64,000 nt of DNA from Roseateles oligotrophus (GCF_014204525.1 NZ_JACHLP010000001.1:186001-250000); one strand, 5' to 3'. Positions 8,451 to 20,062 are shown, counted from the stretch's first letter. The notes: a model not told the origin generated them from the sequence alone. Made by a program: numbers and translations.

Positions 8451-9113
8451 TTACTTCGTACGGGTACCGACGACTTCGATTTCCACGCGACGATTCTTGG
8501 CGCGGCCTTCGGCAGTCTTGTTGTCGGCGACAGGAGCCTTCTCGCCCTTGCCTTCGGTGTACACGCGGTTCTTTTCAGCACCAGCGCCAACCAAGTAGGC
8601 CTTGACGGCTTCAGCGCGCTTGACCGACAGCTTCTGGTTGTAGACATCGGAGCCCACGGAGTCGGTATGACCCACGGCGATGATGACTTCCAAGTTCAGA
8701 CCCTTGGTCTTGGCCAGCAGGTCGTCCAGCTTGGCCTTGGCATCAGCCTTCAGCACAGCCTTGTCGAAGTCGAAGAAAGCGTCAGCAGCGAAGGTAACCT
8801 TCTCGCTCACGGGAGCCGGGGGAGCCACGGGCTTCGGAGGAGCCGGGGGAGCCACGACCGGAGGAGGAGCCACGGGCTTGGGAGCCTCGACCTTGGGTTC
8901 GGGCTTCAGGGCACCGTCGCACTCGGCAGCAGCCGTAGCGGGTGTCCAGTTGGCATCGCGCCAGCACAGCTCATTGCTACCGTTCTTCCAAACGGTGCCA
9001 TCAGTTGCGCGCCAGTTGTCCACTGTCTGTTGTTGTGCAACAGCGCCGGACGCAGCAAAGGCAGCGACCACAGCGACGGACATCAGCGACGCCACTCGAT
9101 TCAATTTCTTCAT
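8451..9113 (-). CDS. ompA: OmpA-family outer-membrane/peptidoglycan-binding protein
   Basis: Outer-membrane-associated protein that tethers the envelope to peptidoglycan. Of 220 residues, 1-26 form a Sec signal peptide ending ASGAVAQ. A short region of about 45 residues follows, with two cysteines (ELCWRD and AAECDG). Next is a Pro/Ala/Lys-rich linker at about 70-105 with repeated [12 protein letters not shown], then the OmpA-like domain ([40 protein letters not shown]). There is no eight-stranded beta-barrel, unlike E. coli OmpA; this short form is common in Burkholderiales just upstream of gyrA. A strong Shine-Dalgarno (GAGAGGAG) precedes the ATG, and the gene ends in a good terminator, consistent with high expression. 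Confidence 0.93.
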   Translation of the reverse strand: MKKLNRVASLMSVAVVAAFAASGAVAQQQTVDNWRATDGTVWKNGSNELCWRDANWTPATAAAECDGALKPEPKVEAPKPVAPPPVVAPPAPPKPVAPPAPVSEKVTFAADAFFDFDKAVLKADAKAKLDDLLAKTKGLNLEVIIAVGHTDSVGSDVYNQKLSVKRAEAVKAYLVGAGAEKNRVYTEGKGEKAPVADNKTAEGRAKNRRVEIEVVGTRTK

Positions 9114-9379
9114 GATTCTCCTCTCAAGGAATGCCGCAGTTGCCCTGCGAGTGCCCAGTAAGTGCTAGAACAAAACCTTAGATAGATCCGCGAATGCGGG
9201 TTTCTCCTAGGGACTCATCGATTGTGCCATAGGGCACCGATAGGCTCGTATTGTGGCGGCCTCAAACGAAGGAGTCGCCAAAGTTGTTGTGAGAGTGCTA
9301 CAGCCGCGGGCCTTTAGAATCCTCGCTCCTGTCCCTAACGATGCGGGCCCACCTGATGGGTGCGGCCACGCACATGCGC

Positions 9380-12049
9380 ATGACCCAGTTCGCCAAGGAA
9401 ACATTGCCCATCAGCCTCGAAGAGGAGATGCGGCGTTCATACCTCGATTACGCCATGAGCGTGATTGTGGGCCGCGCCCTCCCCGATGCCCGCGACGGCC
9501 TGAAGCCCGTGCACCGGCGCGTGCTCTTCGCCATGCACGAGTTGAACAACGATTGGAACCGGCCTTACAAGAAGTCGGCCCGTATCGTTGGTGATGTGAT
9601 CGGTAAATACCACCCGCATGGCGACACGGCTGTTTACGACACCATCGTCCGCATGGCCCAGGATTTCTCGCTGCGCCATATGCTGGTCGATGGCCAGGGT
9701 AATTTCGGCTCGGTGGACGGCGATAACGCCGCAGCCATGCGGTATACCGAAATCCGCCTGGCCAAGGTCGCCCACGAAATGCTGGCCGATATTGACAAGG
9801 AAACCGTCGATTTCGGCCCCAACTACGACGGCTCGGAAAAAGAGCCCCTGGTGCTGCCGACCCGGCTGCCGAATCTGTTGGTCAACGGTGCCACCGGTAT
9901 TGCCGTGGGCATGGCCACCAATATCCCGCCGCACAACCTCAACGAGGTGGTGGACGCTTGCCTGCACTCGCTGAAAAACCCGGACTGCAGCATCGATGAA
10001 TTGATGGAGATCATCCCGGCGCCGGACTTCCCGACCGCCGGCATCATCTACGGCCTGTCCGGTGCGCGCGACGGTTACCGTACCGGCCGCGGCAAGGTGG
10101 TGATGCGGGCCAAGGTCCATTTCGAGGACATCGACCGCGGCAACCGGCAGGCCATCATCGTTGATGAGATCCCCTACCAGGTCAACAAGAAGACCTTGCT
10201 GGAGCGCATCGCCGAGCTGGTGCACGAGAAGAAGATCGAGGGCATCAGCCACATCCAGGACGAGAGCGACAAGTCCGGCATGCGGGTGGTGATCGAACTC
10301 AAGCGCGGCGAAGTGCCCGAGGTGGTGCTGAACAATCTGTACAAGCAGACCCAGCTGCAAGACACCTTCGGCATGAATATGGTGGCGCTGATCGACGGTC
10401 AGCCCAAGCTGTGCAATCTGAAAGACCTGATCACGGTCTTCCTGGAGCACCGCCGCGAGGTCGTCACCCGCCGCACCATCTTCGAATTGCGCAAGGCGCG
10501 CGAGCGCGGCCATGTGCTGGAAGGCCTGGCCGTGGCCATGGCCAATATCGACGAGTTCATCGCCACCATCAAGGCCTCGCCCACGCCGCCCATCGCCAAG
10601 GCGGCCCTGATGAGCAAGAGCTGGGATTCGTCCCTGGTGCGCGAGATGCTGGCGCGCGCTGAAGGGCAGACCGAGGGCGGCCGCAATGCCTACCGTCCGG
10701 AGGGCCTGGCGGCCGAATTCGGCCTGCAGGCCGATGGCCTCTACCGCCTGTCGGAAGAGCAGGCCGGCGAAATCCTGCAGATGCGCTTGCAGCGCCTGAC
10801 CGGCCTGGAGCAGGACAAGGTCGTCGGCGAGTACAAGGACGTGATGTCGCAGATCGCCGATCTGCTGGACATCCTGGCCAAGCCCGCCCGCGTCACCGCC
10901 ATCATTGTCGAAGAGCTGGTCCAGGTGCGCCAGGAATTCGGTCAGACCAAGATTGGCGCACGCCGCAGCACCATCGAACATAACGCCCAGGAACTTGGCA
11001 CCGAAGACCTGATCACCCCCACCGATATGGTGGTGACGCTGTCCCACACCGGCTATATCAAGAGCCAGGCCCTGAGCGAATATCGGGCGCAAAAGCGCGG
11101 CGGCCGCGGCAAGCAGGCCACCCAGACCAAGGACGACGACTGGGTCGACCAACTCTTCATCGCCAACACCCACGACTGGATCCTGTGCTTCAGCAACCGC
11201 GGCCGTGTCTACTGGCTGAAGGTCTGGGAAGTGCCGCAGGGCTCGCGCGCCTCGCGCGGCAAGCCCATCGTCAATATGTTCCCGCTGCAGCAGGACGAAA
11301 AAATCACCGTCGTGCTGCCGCTGACCGGCGAGTTCCGCAGCTTCCCCGAAGGCCACTTCATCTTCATGGCCACGGCCCTGGGCACGGTCAAGAAGACCTC
11401 GCTGGAAGACTTCGCCAACCCGCGCAAGGCCGGCATCATCGCCATCGCCCTGGATGAAGGCGACCACCTGATCGGTGCCGCCCTGACCGACGGCAAGCAC
11501 GATGTGATGCTGTTCAGCGACGGCGGCAAGGCCGTGCGCTTTGACGAAGACGATGTTCGTTCGCTGGGCCGCACCGCGCGCGGCGTGCGCGGCATGATGC
11601 TGGAGCCCGAGCAGCGCCTGATCGCCATGCTGGTGGCCGAAGACGAAAACCAGAGCGTGCTGACCGCCACGGAAAACGGTTATGGCAAACGCACCGCCAT
11701 CACCGAATACACCCGCCACGGCCGTGGCACCAAGGGCATGATCGCCATCCAGCAGACCGAGCGCAACGGTCGCGTGGTGGCCGCCACCCTGGTGCGCGCG
11801 GAAGACGAGATCATGCTGATCACCGATCGTGGCGTGCTGGTGCGCACCCGCGTCTCCGAGATCCGTGAACTGGGCCGCGCCACCCAAGGCGTGACCCTGA
11901 TCGCTCTGGATGATGGCGCCAAGCTCTCGGGCTTGCAGCGCATCGTCGAGAACGACGCGAACGAGAACAGCAGTACCGAAGCCACGGGCGACGATCCAGC
12001 CGCCGGCACCGACAACGTCAACGACAGCGACGACACCTCCAAGGAATAA
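9380..12049 (+). CDS. gyrA: DNA gyrase subunit A
   Basis: Breakage-reunion subunit of gyrase, introducing negative supercoils. The 889-residue protein begins [20 protein letters not shown]. With this start the catalytic tyrosine falls at Y122 and the quinolone-region residues at T83 and D87, exactly E. coli numbering, which supports 9380 over the longer ATG at 9341. The winged-helix/tower core is followed by the GyrA box QKRGGRGKQ near residue 550 and six beta-pinwheel blades, then an acidic Ser/Asp/Asn tail. Thr83 is the wild-type residue in many Burkholderiales. A TAGAAT -10-like box sits at about 9315. The stop is directly followed by the start of the next gene. Confidence 0.97.
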   Translation: MTQFAKETLPISLEEEMRRSYLDYAMSVIVGRALPDARDGLKPVHRRVLFAMHELNNDWNRPYKKSARIVGDVIGKYHPHGDTAVYDTIVRMAQDFSLRHMLVDGQGNFGSVDGDNAAAMRYTEIRLAKVAHEMLADIDKETVDFGPNYDGSEKEPLVLPTRLPNLLVNGATGIAVGMATNIPPHNLNEVVDACLHSLKNPDCSIDELMEIIPAPDFPTAGIIYGLSGARDGYRTGRGKVVMRAKVHFEDIDRGNRQAIIVDEIPYQVNKKTLLERIAELVHEKKIEGISHIQDESDKSGMRVVIELKRGEVPEVVLNNLYKQTQLQDTFGMNMVALIDGQPKLCNLKDLITVFLEHRREVVTRRTIFELRKARERGHVLEGLAVAMANIDEFIATIKASPTPPIAKAALMSKSWDSSLVREMLARAEGQTEGGRNAYRPEGLAAEFGLQADGLYRLSEEQAGEILQMRLQRLTGLEQDKVVGEYKDVMSQIADLLDILAKPARVTAIIVEELVQVRQEFGQTKIGARRSTIEHNAQELGTEDLITPTDMVVTLSHTGYIKSQALSEYRAQKRGGRGKQATQTKDDDWVDQLFIANTHDWILCFSNRGRVYWLKVWEVPQGSRASRGKPIVNMFPLQQDEKITVVLPLTGEFRSFPEGHFIFMATALGTVKKTSLEDFANPRKAGIIAIALDEGDHLIGAALTDGKHDVMLFSDGGKAVRFDEDDVRSLGRTARGVRGMMLEPEQRLIAMLVAEDENQSVLTATENGYGKRTAITEYTRHGRGTKGMIAIQQTERNGRVVAATLVRAEDEIMLITDRGVLVRTRVSEIRELGRATQGVTLIALDDGAKLSGLQRIVENDANENSSTEATGDDPAAGTDNVNDSDDTSKE

Positions 12050-12646
12050 ATGAACACCAAGCCCATGAAATTTCTGGCCGCGGCCGCGCTGCTGCTTTGC
12101 GCCAATCTGAGCCTTGCCCAGTCCGCGACTTCCACCGCCACCCCGGCCAAGAAGGAAATGATCGCCAAGCTGCTGACCCTGCAATCGCAGAGTTATGACC
12201 AGTTGGCCCGTAGCCTGATGCAGCAGCCCCTGGGCAATCTGATGCAGGGTGCCGGTGCCGCCTTGCAACAAGTACCGGCCGAGAAACGCGAAGCCACGGC
12301 CAAGGCCATCGAAGCCGACATCAAGAAGTTCGTCGACGACAACGCGCCGATGATCAAGGACAAGGCCGTCAAGATCGCCCCCGGCACCGTCGGCACCTTG
12401 CTGGACGAGCGCTTCAGCGAAGACGAGTTGAAGCAGTTGCTGGCCTGGCTGGAGTCGCCGGTTTACAAAAAATTCAGCCAGATCAATGGCGAGCTGCAAA
12501 AAGCCCTGGGCGACAAGCTGCTGGCCGAAACCGCACCGACCCTGGAAACCCGCTTCAAGGCCCTGCAGCAAAGCGTGGGCAAGCATCTGGGCATCGCGCC
12601 GCCGGCCGCTTCCTCGGCCCCGGCCGCCAAGCCCGCCAAGAAGTAA
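12050..12646 (+). CDS. DUF2059-type secreted protein
   Basis: Protein of 198 residues with an N-terminal signal peptide ([19 protein letters not shown]) and a helical body. The region around [23 protein letters not shown] matches the DUF2059 domain, seen in many secreted or periplasmic proteobacterial proteins of unknown biochemical role. The C-terminus is a low-complexity Ala/Pro/Lys tail (APAAKPAKK). Its ATG follows the gyrA TAA with no intervening base, so it is probably translated by re-initiation from the gyrA message. No catalytic motif is visible. The position between gyrA and serC recurs in related genomes as I recall it, but no function follows from that. Confidence 0.8.
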   Translation: MNTKPMKFLAAAALLLCANLSLAQSATSTATPAKKEMIAKLLTLQSQSYDQLARSLMQQPLGNLMQGAGAALQQVPAEKREATAKAIEADIKKFVDDNAPMIKDKAVKIAPGTVGTLLDERFSEDELKQLLAWLESPVYKKFSQINGELQKALGDKLLAETAPTLETRFKALQQSVGKHLGIAPPAASSAPAAKPAKK

Positions 12647-12737
12647 GCAAGCGCAATACCCGCCTCGACTCGTCGGCTCAGCTCGGACGGGCCGAGGCGA
12701 TCCAATCGTCAGCCCCGTCCCCTCAGCGAAGCAGCCC

Positions 12738-13859
12738 ATGACTCAGCGCCCCTTCAATTTTTCCGCCGGCCCCGCGGCCTTGCCTGAAGAGGTACTGAAT
12801 CAGGTCGCTGCCGAGATGCTGGACTGGCAGGGTTCGGGCATGAGCGTGATGGAGATGAGCCATCGCGGGCCCGAGTTCACCCGCATCTGTGCCGAGGCCG
12901 AAAACGATCTGCGCGAGCTGCTGCAGGTGCCGGCCAATTTCCGCATTCTCTTCATGCAGGGCGGCGGCCTGGCCGAGAACGCCATCGTGCCGATGAATCT
13001 CGCGCGAGGCGGCAAGGTGGATGTGGTCGTCACCGGTTCCTGGTCCAAAAAAAGCGCCGAAGAAGCGCGCCGTTATGCCAGCGTGAATATCGCCGCCAGC
13101 GGCTCAGACTCCAAATTCACCCAGTTACCCAGCCCAGGCAGTTGGCAGCTCAGCGCCGACGCCGCCTATGTGCACGTCTGCAGCAATGAAACGATTGACG
13201 GCATCGAGTTCCACGAACTGCCCGACCTGAAGGCGCTGGGCAGCGCGGCCCCGCTGGTGATCGATTGCTCGTCTCACCAGCTCTCGCGCAGCATTGACTG
13301 GTCGCGCGTGGGCCTGGCCTTTGGCGGCGCGCAAAAAAATATCGGCCCGGCCGGCCTGACCCTGGTGTTTGTGCGCGAAGACCTGCTGGGCCATGCCCTG
13401 CCCATCTGCCCCTCGGCCTTCGACTACCAGACCGTGGCGGCCGCCCAGTCCATGTACAACACCCCGCCCACCTTCTCCATCTATGTGGCCGGCCTGGTGT
13501 TCCAGTGGCTCAAAAAATTCAGCTACGCCGGCAAAACCGGCGTGGCCGCCATCGAGCAGCGCAATATCGACAAGGCCCAGCTGCTCTACGGTGCGCTGGA
13601 TGGCTCCAAGCTGTTTGAGAACCGCGTCGCGGCGCATGCCCGCTCGCGCATGAACATTCCCTTCTACCTGCGCGGCGAGTACAACACGCCGCAACTCACG
13701 AGTGCCTTCCTGGATGGAGCGAAGGCGCGCAATCTGCTGCAACTCAAAGGCCACAAGTCGGTGGGCGGCATGCGTGCATCGATCTATAACGCGATGCCAC
13801 TGGAGGGTGTGCAAGCCCTGGTGGCGTACTTGAAGGACTTTGAGGCTCAATATGGCTGA
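12738..13859 (+). CDS. serC: Phosphoserine aminotransferase
   Basis: PLP-dependent transamination of 3-phosphohydroxypyruvate to phosphoserine for serine synthesis, and of the analogous intermediate for pyridoxal phosphate synthesis. The 373-residue protein begins [20 protein letters not shown], a family signature. Substrate and PLP contacts include FMQGGG and the Schiff-base lysine in [13 protein letters not shown]. The C-terminal GLMR-type segment is [15 protein letters not shown]. The stop overlaps the pheA start by 8 bp, so serC, pheA, tyrA and aroA-cmk look like one amino-acid operon. Confidence 0.97.
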   Translation: MTQRPFNFSAGPAALPEEVLNQVAAEMLDWQGSGMSVMEMSHRGPEFTRICAEAENDLRELLQVPANFRILFMQGGGLAENAIVPMNLARGGKVDVVVTGSWSKKSAEEARRYASVNIAASGSDSKFTQLPSPGSWQLSADAAYVHVCSNETIDGIEFHELPDLKALGSAAPLVIDCSSHQLSRSIDWSRVGLAFGGAQKNIGPAGLTLVFVREDLLGHALPICPSAFDYQTVAAAQSMYNTPPTFSIYVAGLVFQWLKKFSYAGKTGVAAIEQRNIDKAQLLYGALDGSKLFENRVAAHARSRMNIPFYLRGEYNTPQLTSAFLDGAKARNLLQLKGHKSVGGMRASIYNAMPLEGVQALVAYLKDFEAQYG

Positions 13860-14970
13860 CATCCCGGCCGGCACACCCGCCCCCACGGCGGCACCGGAAC
13901 TCTTGGTTCTGCGCGATCAAATCGACGCGCTGGACCAGCAATTGCTTGACCTCCTGAACCGCCGCGCCCATGTGGCCGAGCAGGTGGGCGAGGTCAAGCG
14001 CCGCGAAGGCACGCCCTTCTTCCGCCCCGACCGCGTGGCGCAAGTCATCGAGAAGATCAAGACCGCCAACCCCGGCCCCCTGAAGGCCGAGCATGTGGCC
14101 GCCATCTGGCGCGAGATCATGTCGGCCTGCCTGGCGCTGGAGTCGCCGCAGCGGGTGGCCGTGCTGGGCCCGGTCGGCACCTTCTGCGAGCAGGCCGCCA
14201 TCGAATACTTCGGCGGCGCCGCCGACCTGATCTACTGCGCCAGCTTCGACGAGGTCTTCCACGCCACCGCCAGTGGCAGCGCCCAGTACGGCGTGGTCGG
14301 TGTGGAAAACATGACCGAGGGCGTGGTGACCCGCTCGCTGGACCTGTTCCTGCACACCCCGACGCATGTGGTGGGCGAGGTCAGCCTCTTGATCCGCCAC
14401 AACCTGATGCGCAAGGACAATTCCCTGCAAGGCATCGAGGCGGTGCTGGCCCATCCGCAGGCCCTGGCCCAATGCCAGAACTGGCTGAACAAGCATCTGC
14501 CCGATGCCGAGCGCCGCGCCGTCTCCAGCAATGCCGAAGGGGCCCGCCTGGCCGCCGCCAATCCGGCCTGGGCGGCGATTGCCAGCGAGCGGGCCTCGGC
14601 CCTGTTCGGCCTGCACATCGTCGCCCATGCGGTGCAGGACGAGGCCTATAACCGCACCCGCTTCGCCGTCATCACCCTGCCCCAGACCATGGCCACGCCA
14701 CCGGCCTCGGGTCGCGACTGCACCAGCCTGATCGTCTCGGTGCCCAACCGGCCCGGCGCCATGCATGATCTGCTGGTGCCGCTGAAGACGCACGGCGTCT
14801 CGATGACGCGGCTGGAGTCCCGCCCGGCCCGCACCGGCCAATGGGATTACTATTTCTACATCGATCTGGACGGTCATCCCTCGCAGCCCCATGTGGCGGC
14901 GGCCCTGGCCGAACTGCGCGAGTTGTGCGCCTTCTTCAAAATCATCGGCGCCTACCCACTGAAAGCCTGA
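13852..14970 (+). CDS. pheA: Bifunctional chorismate mutase / prephenate dehydratase
   Basis: Converts chorismate to prephenate and then to phenylpyruvate, the committed branch to phenylalanine. The 372 residues comprise an AroQ-type chorismate mutase at about 20-100 ([19 protein letters not shown]). The prephenate dehydratase domain at about 105-285 carries [22 protein letters not shown] and [10 protein letters not shown]. The C-terminal ACT domain contains [16 protein letters not shown], the phenylalanine feedback site. The start MADIPAG at 13852 overlaps serC; an upstream in-frame ATG at 13840 lies deeper in serC. No hisC lies between pheA and tyrA, unlike in many Burkholderiales. Confidence 0.96.
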   Translation: MADIPAGTPAPTAAPELLVLRDQIDALDQQLLDLLNRRAHVAEQVGEVKRREGTPFFRPDRVAQVIEKIKTANPGPLKAEHVAAIWREIMSACLALESPQRVAVLGPVGTFCEQAAIEYFGGAADLIYCASFDEVFHATASGSAQYGVVGVENMTEGVVTRSLDLFLHTPTHVVGEVSLLIRHNLMRKDNSLQGIEAVLAHPQALAQCQNWLNKHLPDAERRAVSSNAEGARLAAANPAWAAIASERASALFGLHIVAHAVQDEAYNRTRFAVITLPQTMATPPASGRDCTSLIVSVPNRPGAMHDLLVPLKTHGVSMTRLESRPARTGQWDYYFYIDLDGHPSQPHVAAALAELRELCAFFKIIGAYPLKA

Positions 14971-14986
14971 GGACGGAAGCAGCAGT

Positions 14987-15883
14987 ATGTTCAAGCAACT
15001 GGGCGTGATCGGCTGCGGCCTGATGGGCGGATCTTTCGCCCTGGCGATGAAGAAGGCCGGCCTGGTCAAGCATGTGGTGGGCTATAGCAAATCGCCCTCC
15101 ACCACCGAAACGGCGCGCCGCCTGGGCGTCATCGATGTGGCGGCCGACTCGGCCCTGCTGGCCGTCTCCGGCTCCGACATCGTCTTGCTGGCCGTGCCGG
15201 TGTCCGCCACCGAGGCGACGCTGAAAGCCATACGCCATCTGATCGGCCCCCAAGTGCTGCTGATGGATGTGGGTTCCACCAAATGCGATGTGGTGGACGC
15301 GGCCCGCCGCGCCCTCGGTGATCGCCTGCCCAGCTTTGTGCCCGCCCACCCCATTGCGGGCAAGGAAACCGGCGGCGTCCAGCATGCCGACGCCGGCCTC
15401 TACCAAGGCCGTACCGTCATCCTGACGCCCCTGGCCGGAACCTCGGCCCAGGCCGTGCAGCGCGCCACCGATGTCTGGGCCAATCTGGGCGCCCAGGTGC
15501 TGAAGATGTCGCCCAAGAATCACGACGCTGCTTTCGCCGCCGTCAGCCATCTGCCTCATCTGCTGGCCTTCGCCTTTTTCCAGTCGGTGGCAGCTCAGCC
15601 CGCCGGACGCGACTTTCTGAGCCTGGCCGGCCCCGGCTTTCGCGACTTCACCCGCATCGCGGCCGGCGACCCGGCCGTCTGGCGCGATATTCTGATGGCC
15701 AACAAGGCCGAGGTCTTGGCGCAGTCGCAACGCTTCCGGCAGACCCTGGACGCGCTCGAGGGCTTGCTCAAGGCCGACGACGCCGCCGCCCTGGAAGCGC
15801 GCATCCGCCTGATCTCCGATGCCCGCGGCCAATGGCAGATGGGGCAGATGGGCCAAATCGGCACGCCACGCCCGGCCAAGTAA
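14987..15883 (+). CDS. tyrA: Prephenate dehydrogenase
   Basis: NAD(P)+-dependent oxidative decarboxylation of prephenate (or arogenate) in tyrosine synthesis. The 298-residue monofunctional form has no chorismate mutase domain, since that is supplied by PheA. The Rossmann motif is GVIGCGLMGGSFALAMKKAG. Further landmarks are DVGSTKCDVV, PAHPIAGKETGG and the catalytic-region histidines around AAVSHLPHLLAF. It lies 16 bp after pheA on the same strand. Cofactor preference cannot be judged reliably by eye. Confidence 0.94.
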   Translation: MFKQLGVIGCGLMGGSFALAMKKAGLVKHVVGYSKSPSTTETARRLGVIDVAADSALLAVSGSDIVLLAVPVSATEATLKAIRHLIGPQVLLMDVGSTKCDVVDAARRALGDRLPSFVPAHPIAGKETGGVQHADAGLYQGRTVILTPLAGTSAQAVQRATDVWANLGAQVLKMSPKNHDAAFAAVSHLPHLLAFAFFQSVAAQPAGRDFLSLAGPGFRDFTRIAAGDPAVWRDILMANKAEVLAQSQRFRQTLDALEGLLKADDAAALEARIRLISDARGQWQMGQMGQIGTPRPAK

Positions 15884-15957
15884 GCGAGGCCGCACCGGGC
15901 TCCTCTTGCGGCGCAAGGCCACTGCCTCGGCCGCTCTTTTACTGAATTGCCTTTCCC

Positions 15958-18045
15958 ATGTTCAAGATCCCTTTCCTCGACCTCCCCCCCTTGCGCAGCG
16001 CCGCCGGCACCGTGCGCCTGCCGGGCTCCAAAAGCATCTCCAACCGGGTGCTCTTGCTGGCCGGTCTGTCGGAAGGCACGACCGCCGTCCACGATCTGCT
16101 GGACTCCGACGACACGGCCGTGATGCTGGCCTCGCTGAAGACCCTGGGCTGTCAGCTCAAGACCGACCATGCCGGCGTGCTGCACCTCACCGGCATTGGC
16201 GGCCGCTTGCAAACCCGCCAGGCCCAGCTCTTCCTCGGCAATGCCGGCACCGCCATGCGGCCGCTGACCGCCGCCCTGGCCCTGCTGGCCGCCACCCAGG
16301 GCGGCGAGTTCGAGCTCAGCGGCGTGCCGCGCATGCACGAACGCCCCATCGCCGATCTGGTCGACGCCCTGCGCCTGCTGGGCTGCCAGATCGAGTGCCT
16401 GGGCAATGAAGGTTATCCGCCACTCAAGCTCACAGGCCCGTCCCCCCTGAAGCTGGACGAGCCCGTCAAGGTGCGCGGTGATGTCTCCAGCCAATTCCTG
16501 ACCGCCCTGCTGCTGGCCCTGCCGCTGGTGGCGACGCAGCAAGACGTGGTGATCGAGGTGGTCGGCGAGCTGATCTCCAAGCCCTATATCCACATCACCC
16601 TGGCCTTGCTGGAGCGCTTCGGCATCCAGGTGCAACGCGAGGGCTGGCAGCGCTTCACCATACCGGCCGGCTCGCGCTACCGCTCGCCCGGTGATCTGCA
16701 TGTGGAGGGCGACGCCTCCTCGGCCTCCTACTTCATCGCCCTGGGGGCCATCGCCGCCAGCGACGAGCCGCTGCGCATCGAGGGCGTGGGCCAGGCCAGC
16801 CTGCAGGGCGATGTGCGCTTTGCCGAGGCCGCCCAGGCCATGGGCGCCATCGTGGCCAGCGGCCCTAACTGGCTGGAAGTGCGGCGCGGTGCCTGGCCGC
16901 TGCGCGGCATCGATCTGGACTGCAACCACATCCCCGATGCCGCCATGACCCTGGCCCTGATGGCCTTGTACGCCGACGGCCCCACGACCCTGCGCAATAT
17001 CGCCAGCTGGCGGGTCAAGGAGACCGACCGCCTCAGCGCCATGGCTACCGAGCTGCGCAAGCTGGGCGCCGAGGTCGAGGAAGGCCCGGACTGGCTGCGC
17101 GTCCAGCCCCTGCGCGACTGGCGGGCCGCCAGCATCCACACCTACGACGACCACCGCATGGCCATGTGCTTCTCGCTGGCCGCCTTCAATGGCTTGCTGA
17201 GTGATCGGTCGCCCCAGCGCGTGAAACACCACCCCGACCCCGCGGCCATCCGCGGCGAACTGCAGACCAAGGACCGCGCCGTGCCGGTGCGCATCCTCGA
17301 CCCGCAATGCGTGGCCAAAACCTTCCCCGACTACTTTGAAACCCTGTTCGGCGTGGTGGAGGCGCGCAGCGAGGACATCCCCGTCATCACCATCGACGGC
17401 CCCACCGCCTCGGGCAAGGGCACGCTGGCCGATCAGGTCGCCCATGCCCTGGGTTATGTGATCCTGGACTCGGGTTCGCTCTACCGCGCCTGCGCCCTGG
17501 CCGCGCACCGCGGCGAGGTCGATCTGGATGATGGCGAGGCCGTGGCCGCCGTGGGCGCCAACCTGAATCTGAGCTTCAAGAACGGCCATGTCTGGCTGGA
17601 CGAGGAAGACATCAGCGAGGACCTGCGCCGCGAGGCCACCGGCCTGATGGCCTCCCAGGTGGCAGCCCACCCGGCGGTGCGTGCGGCGCTGAACCAGCTG
17701 CAGCTCGACTTCCGCCGCCTGCCCGGCCTGGTGGCCGACGGGCGCGATATGGGCACCGATGTATTTCCCGACGCCGGGCTGAAGGTTTTCCTGACGGCCA
17801 GCGCGGCGACGCGCGCCGAGCGCCGCCATAAGCAATTGATTTCCAAGGGGATTTCGGCTAATATCGAAGGCTTGCGCCAGGATCTGGAGGCACGAGACGC
17901 CAGGGATAAAAACCGTGCGGCCTCACCTTTGCACCCAGCGGCTGACGCAAAAATGCTCGACAACTCGGCCCAGTCGATTGAGGAATCAACTCAGCGGGTG
18001 CTGGCTTGGTGGGCACAAACAAGGCCTTTTGCCGTTCAGCGTTGA
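15958..18045 (+). CDS. aroA-cmk: Fused EPSP synthase (AroA) and cytidylate kinase (Cmk)
   Basis: A single open frame of 695 residues joins two enzymes that are usually separate. Residues 1 to about 450 are 5-enolpyruvylshikimate-3-phosphate synthase: [35 protein letters not shown], and the C-terminal [15 protein letters not shown]. From about residue 476 a cytidylate kinase begins with [14 protein letters not shown] (P-loop), followed by [27 protein letters not shown] and [13 protein letters not shown]. Only a short linker ([14 protein letters not shown]) joins them and no stop or frameshift interrupts it. Separate aroA and cmk genes are adjacent in other Burkholderiales, so the fusion plausibly arose by losing the intervening stop. 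Its products feed aromatic synthesis and CDP/dCDP pools. Confidence 0.95.
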   Translation: MFKIPFLDLPPLRSAAGTVRLPGSKSISNRVLLLAGLSEGTTAVHDLLDSDDTAVMLASLKTLGCQLKTDHAGVLHLTGIGGRLQTRQAQLFLGNAGTAMRPLTAALALLAATQGGEFELSGVPRMHERPIADLVDALRLLGCQIECLGNEGYPPLKLTGPSPLKLDEPVKVRGDVSSQFLTALLLALPLVATQQDVVIEVVGELISKPYIHITLALLERFGIQVQREGWQRFTIPAGSRYRSPGDLHVEGDASSASYFIALGAIAASDEPLRIEGVGQASLQGDVRFAEAAQAMGAIVASGPNWLEVRRGAWPLRGIDLDCNHIPDAAMTLALMALYADGPTTLRNIASWRVKETDRLSAMATELRKLGAEVEEGPDWLRVQPLRDWRAASIHTYDDHRMAMCFSLAAFNGLLSDRSPQRVKHHPDPAAIRGELQTKDRAVPVRILDPQCVAKTFPDYFETLFGVVEARSEDIPVITIDGPTASGKGTLADQVAHALGYVILDSGSLYRACALAAHRGEVDLDDGEAVAAVGANLNLSFKNGHVWLDEEDISEDLRREATGLMASQVAAHPAVRAALNQLQLDFRRLPGLVADGRDMGTDVFPDAGLKVFLTASAATRAERRHKQLISKGISANIEGLRQDLEARDARDKNRAASPLHPAADAKMLDNSAQSIEESTQRVLAWWAQTRPFAVQR

Positions 18046-18206
18046 GCGGTGGATGGCCCGGCCGCGGCCTCACAGCCGGCGGCCAAAAAACCTCGCCTCG
18101 GGCTCTCCGCCCGGGCGCTGTCTTCAACCTAACCCGCGAAACGCTCACGCGTCCAGCACACACCGCCTGCGCACAAACGCTTGTCGCGCCAGGTCCAGGA
18201 GACCTC

Positions 18207-19916
18207 ATGTCCCAAACCCAAACCGCAGCTTTTGCTCCCGACTCTTTTGCCGCCATGTTCGAGGAGTCGCTGCAGCGCTCCGACCTGCGCGCCGGCGAAG
18301 TGATCTCGGCCGAAGTCGTGCGTGTCGAGCACAGCTTTGTGGTTGTGAACGCCGGCCTCAAGTCTGAAGCCTACGTGCCAATCGAAGAATTCAAGAACGA
18401 CCAGGGCGAACTGGAAGTTCAAATCGGCGACTTCGTTTCCGTGGCCATCGACGCCATCGAAAACGGCTACGGCGACACCATCCTGTCGCGCGACAAGGCC
18501 AAGCGCCTGGCCTCGTGGCTGTCGCTGGAAACCGCGCTGGAGTCGGGCGACTTCGTCACCGGCACCGTGTCGGGCAAGGTCAAGGGCGGCCTGACCGTCT
18601 TGGTCAACGGCATCCGCGCCTTCCTGCCGGGCTCGCTGCTGGACACCCGTCCGGTCAAGGACATGAGCCCCTACGAGGGCAAGACCATGGAGTTCAAGGT
18701 CATCAAGCTGGACCGCAAGCGCAACAACGTCGTGTTGTCGCGTCGTGCCGTGGTCGAAGCTTCGATGGGCGAAGAGCGTGCCAAGCTGCTGGAAACGCTG
18801 GCCGAAGGCGCCATCGTCCAGGGCGTGGTCAAGAACATCACCGAATACGGTGCCTTCGTGGACCTGGGCGGTATCGACGGCCTGCTGCACATCACCGACA
18901 TGGCATGGCGCCGTGTCCGTCACCCGAGCGAAGTGGTGACCGTGGGCCAGGAACTGACCGCCAAGATCCTGAAGTTCGACGCCGAGAAGAACCGCGTCTC
19001 GCTGGGCCTGAAGCAGCTGGGCGACGACCCCTGGTTCGGCGTGGCTCGCCGCTACCCCACCAGCACCCGTCTGTTCGGCAAGATCACCAATATCGCTGAC
19101 TACGGCGCATTCGTTGAGATCGAGCCTGGCATCGAAGGCCTGGTGCACGTGTCCGAAATGGACTGGACCAACAAGAACGTTGCTCCTTCCAAGCTGGTCA
19201 CCCTGGGCGACGAAGTCGAAGTCATGGTCCTGGAAATCGACGAAGACAAGCGTCGCATCTCCCTGGGCATGAAGCAGTGCAAGGCCAATCCTTGGGAAGA
19301 TTTCGCCGAGACCGTCAAGCGCGGCGACCGCGTCAAGGGCCCCGTCAAGTCCATCACCGACTTCGGCGTGTTCGTTGGCCTGGCTCAAGGCATCGACGGC
19401 CTGGTGCACCTGTCCGACCTGTCCTGGAACGAAACCGGCGAAGCTGCCGTGCGCAACTTCAAGAAGGGCCAAGAAGTCGAAGCCCTGGTGCTGGCCGTGG
19501 ACGTCGAGCGCGAGCGCATCTCCCTGGGCATCAAGCAGCTGGACAGCGACCCCTTCACCACCTACACCACGGTCAATGACCGCGGCATGACGGTGACCGG
19601 CAAGGTCAAGACGGTCGACGCCCGTGGCGCCGAAATCGAACTGGCCGACGAAGTGCTGGGCTATCTGCGCGCTTCCGAAATCAGCCGCGACCGCGTCGAA
19701 GACGCCCGCAATGTGCTGAAGGAAGGCGACGAAGTCTCCGCCCTGATCATCAATGTGGATCGCAAGACCCGCAATATCCAGCTGTCGATCAAGGCCAAGG
19801 ACAACGCCGACAACCAAGAAGCCATGCAGCGCCTGAGCGCTACGGCCGAGCGCGAAAGCGCCGGCACCACCAGCCTGGGCGCCCTGCTGCGCGCCAAGCT
19901 GGACAACCAAGGCTGA
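18207..19916 (+). CDS. rpsA: 30S ribosomal protein S1
   Basis: Brings mRNA to the 30S subunit, chiefly through its RNA-binding S1 domains. The 569 residues contain six tandem S1 domains, with repeated signatures such as [43 protein letters not shown] and [22 protein letters not shown]. Domains 1 and 2 are the diverged ribosome-binding ones. The start at 18207 has a good Shine-Dalgarno (AGGAGA); an in-frame upstream extension overlaps cmk and is not conserved. A leader of about 160 bp after cmk contains GC-rich hairpins that may mediate S1 autocontrol, as in enterobacteria. Codon usage is biased towards a few strong codons, consistent with high expression. A cluster of hairpins follows the stop. 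Confidence 0.98.
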   Translation: MSQTQTAAFAPDSFAAMFEESLQRSDLRAGEVISAEVVRVEHSFVVVNAGLKSEAYVPIEEFKNDQGELEVQIGDFVSVAIDAIENGYGDTILSRDKAKRLASWLSLETALESGDFVTGTVSGKVKGGLTVLVNGIRAFLPGSLLDTRPVKDMSPYEGKTMEFKVIKLDRKRNNVVLSRRAVVEASMGEERAKLLETLAEGAIVQGVVKNITEYGAFVDLGGIDGLLHITDMAWRRVRHPSEVVTVGQELTAKILKFDAEKNRVSLGLKQLGDDPWFGVARRYPTSTRLFGKITNIADYGAFVEIEPGIEGLVHVSEMDWTNKNVAPSKLVTLGDEVEVMVLEIDEDKRRISLGMKQCKANPWEDFAETVKRGDRVKGPVKSITDFGVFVGLAQGIDGLVHLSDLSWNETGEAAVRNFKKGQEVEALVLAVDVERERISLGIKQLDSDPFTTYTTVNDRGMTVTGKVKTVDARGAEIELADEVLGYLRASEISRDRVEDARNVLKEGDEVSALIINVDRKTRNIQLSIKAKDNADNQEAMQRLSATAERESAGTTSLGALLRAKLDNQG

Positions 19917-19923
19917 GCTCGCA

Positions 19924-20007
19924 CACAAACTCCGGAAGGAGTTTGTGGCTAGCGAAGGCCGAAACGCGATACACGCGTTTCGGCCGGATAGACAAGGGCA
20001 ACCTTGT
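19924..20007 (+). other. Three consecutive perfect hairpins after rpsA
   Basis: First hairpin 19924-19947: CACAAACTCC, loop GGAA, GGAGTTTGTG. Second 19957-19985: a 12-bp stem GGCCGAAACGCG with loop ATACA. Third 19992-20007: ACAAGG, loop GCAA, CCTTGT. All stems are perfect and two loops are GNRA tetraloops. None is followed by a T-tract, so they are unlikely to terminate on their own. They could protect the rpsA 3' end or modulate read-through into ihfB. Confidence 0.6.
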
Positions 20008-20015
20008 GCTAATCT
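20007..20015 (+). promoter_or_regulatory. Candidate extended -10 box for ihfB
   Basis: TGCTAATCT combines a TGn extension with a -10-like hexamer, overlapping the 3' arm of the third hairpin. No convincing -35 element is visible at 16-18 bp. If used, transcription would start near 20022 and the terminator-like hairpin at 20027-20062 would form in the leader before ihfB. Confidence 0.3.
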
Positions 20016-20026
20016 CGCCTCGCTCA

Positions 20027-20062
20027 AAAAGGGCTCGTCACTCGCTGAGTGCGGGCCCTTTT
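20027..20062 (+). terminator. Terminator or attenuator between rpsA and ihfB
   Basis: AAAAGGGC pairs with GCCCTTTT. An inner stem CACTC/GAGTG with loop GCT extends the structure. The T-run is part of the stem's 3' arm and is followed by C. It lies only 27 bases before the ihfB ATG, so any transcript of ihfB starting upstream must pass through it. Confidence 0.6.

Noticed and set aside
9620-9640. Thr at GyrA position 83 as a quinolone-resistance mutation
   Set aside because: Thr83 is the wild-type residue in several Burkholderiales; resistance changes there are to Ile or similar.
12661-12700. GC-rich inverted bases CGCCTCG/CGAGGCG before serC as a serC-type riboswitch or RNA
   Set aside because: The short stem has no conserved core that I can recognise, and the known serC motif belongs to alphaproteobacteria.
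9437-12739. A 1100-codon open frame on the minus strand opposite gyrA
   Set aside because: It is the complementary shadow of gyrA in GC-rich DNA, has a His/Gln/Val/Leu-rich composition with no domain, and gyrA itself is certain.
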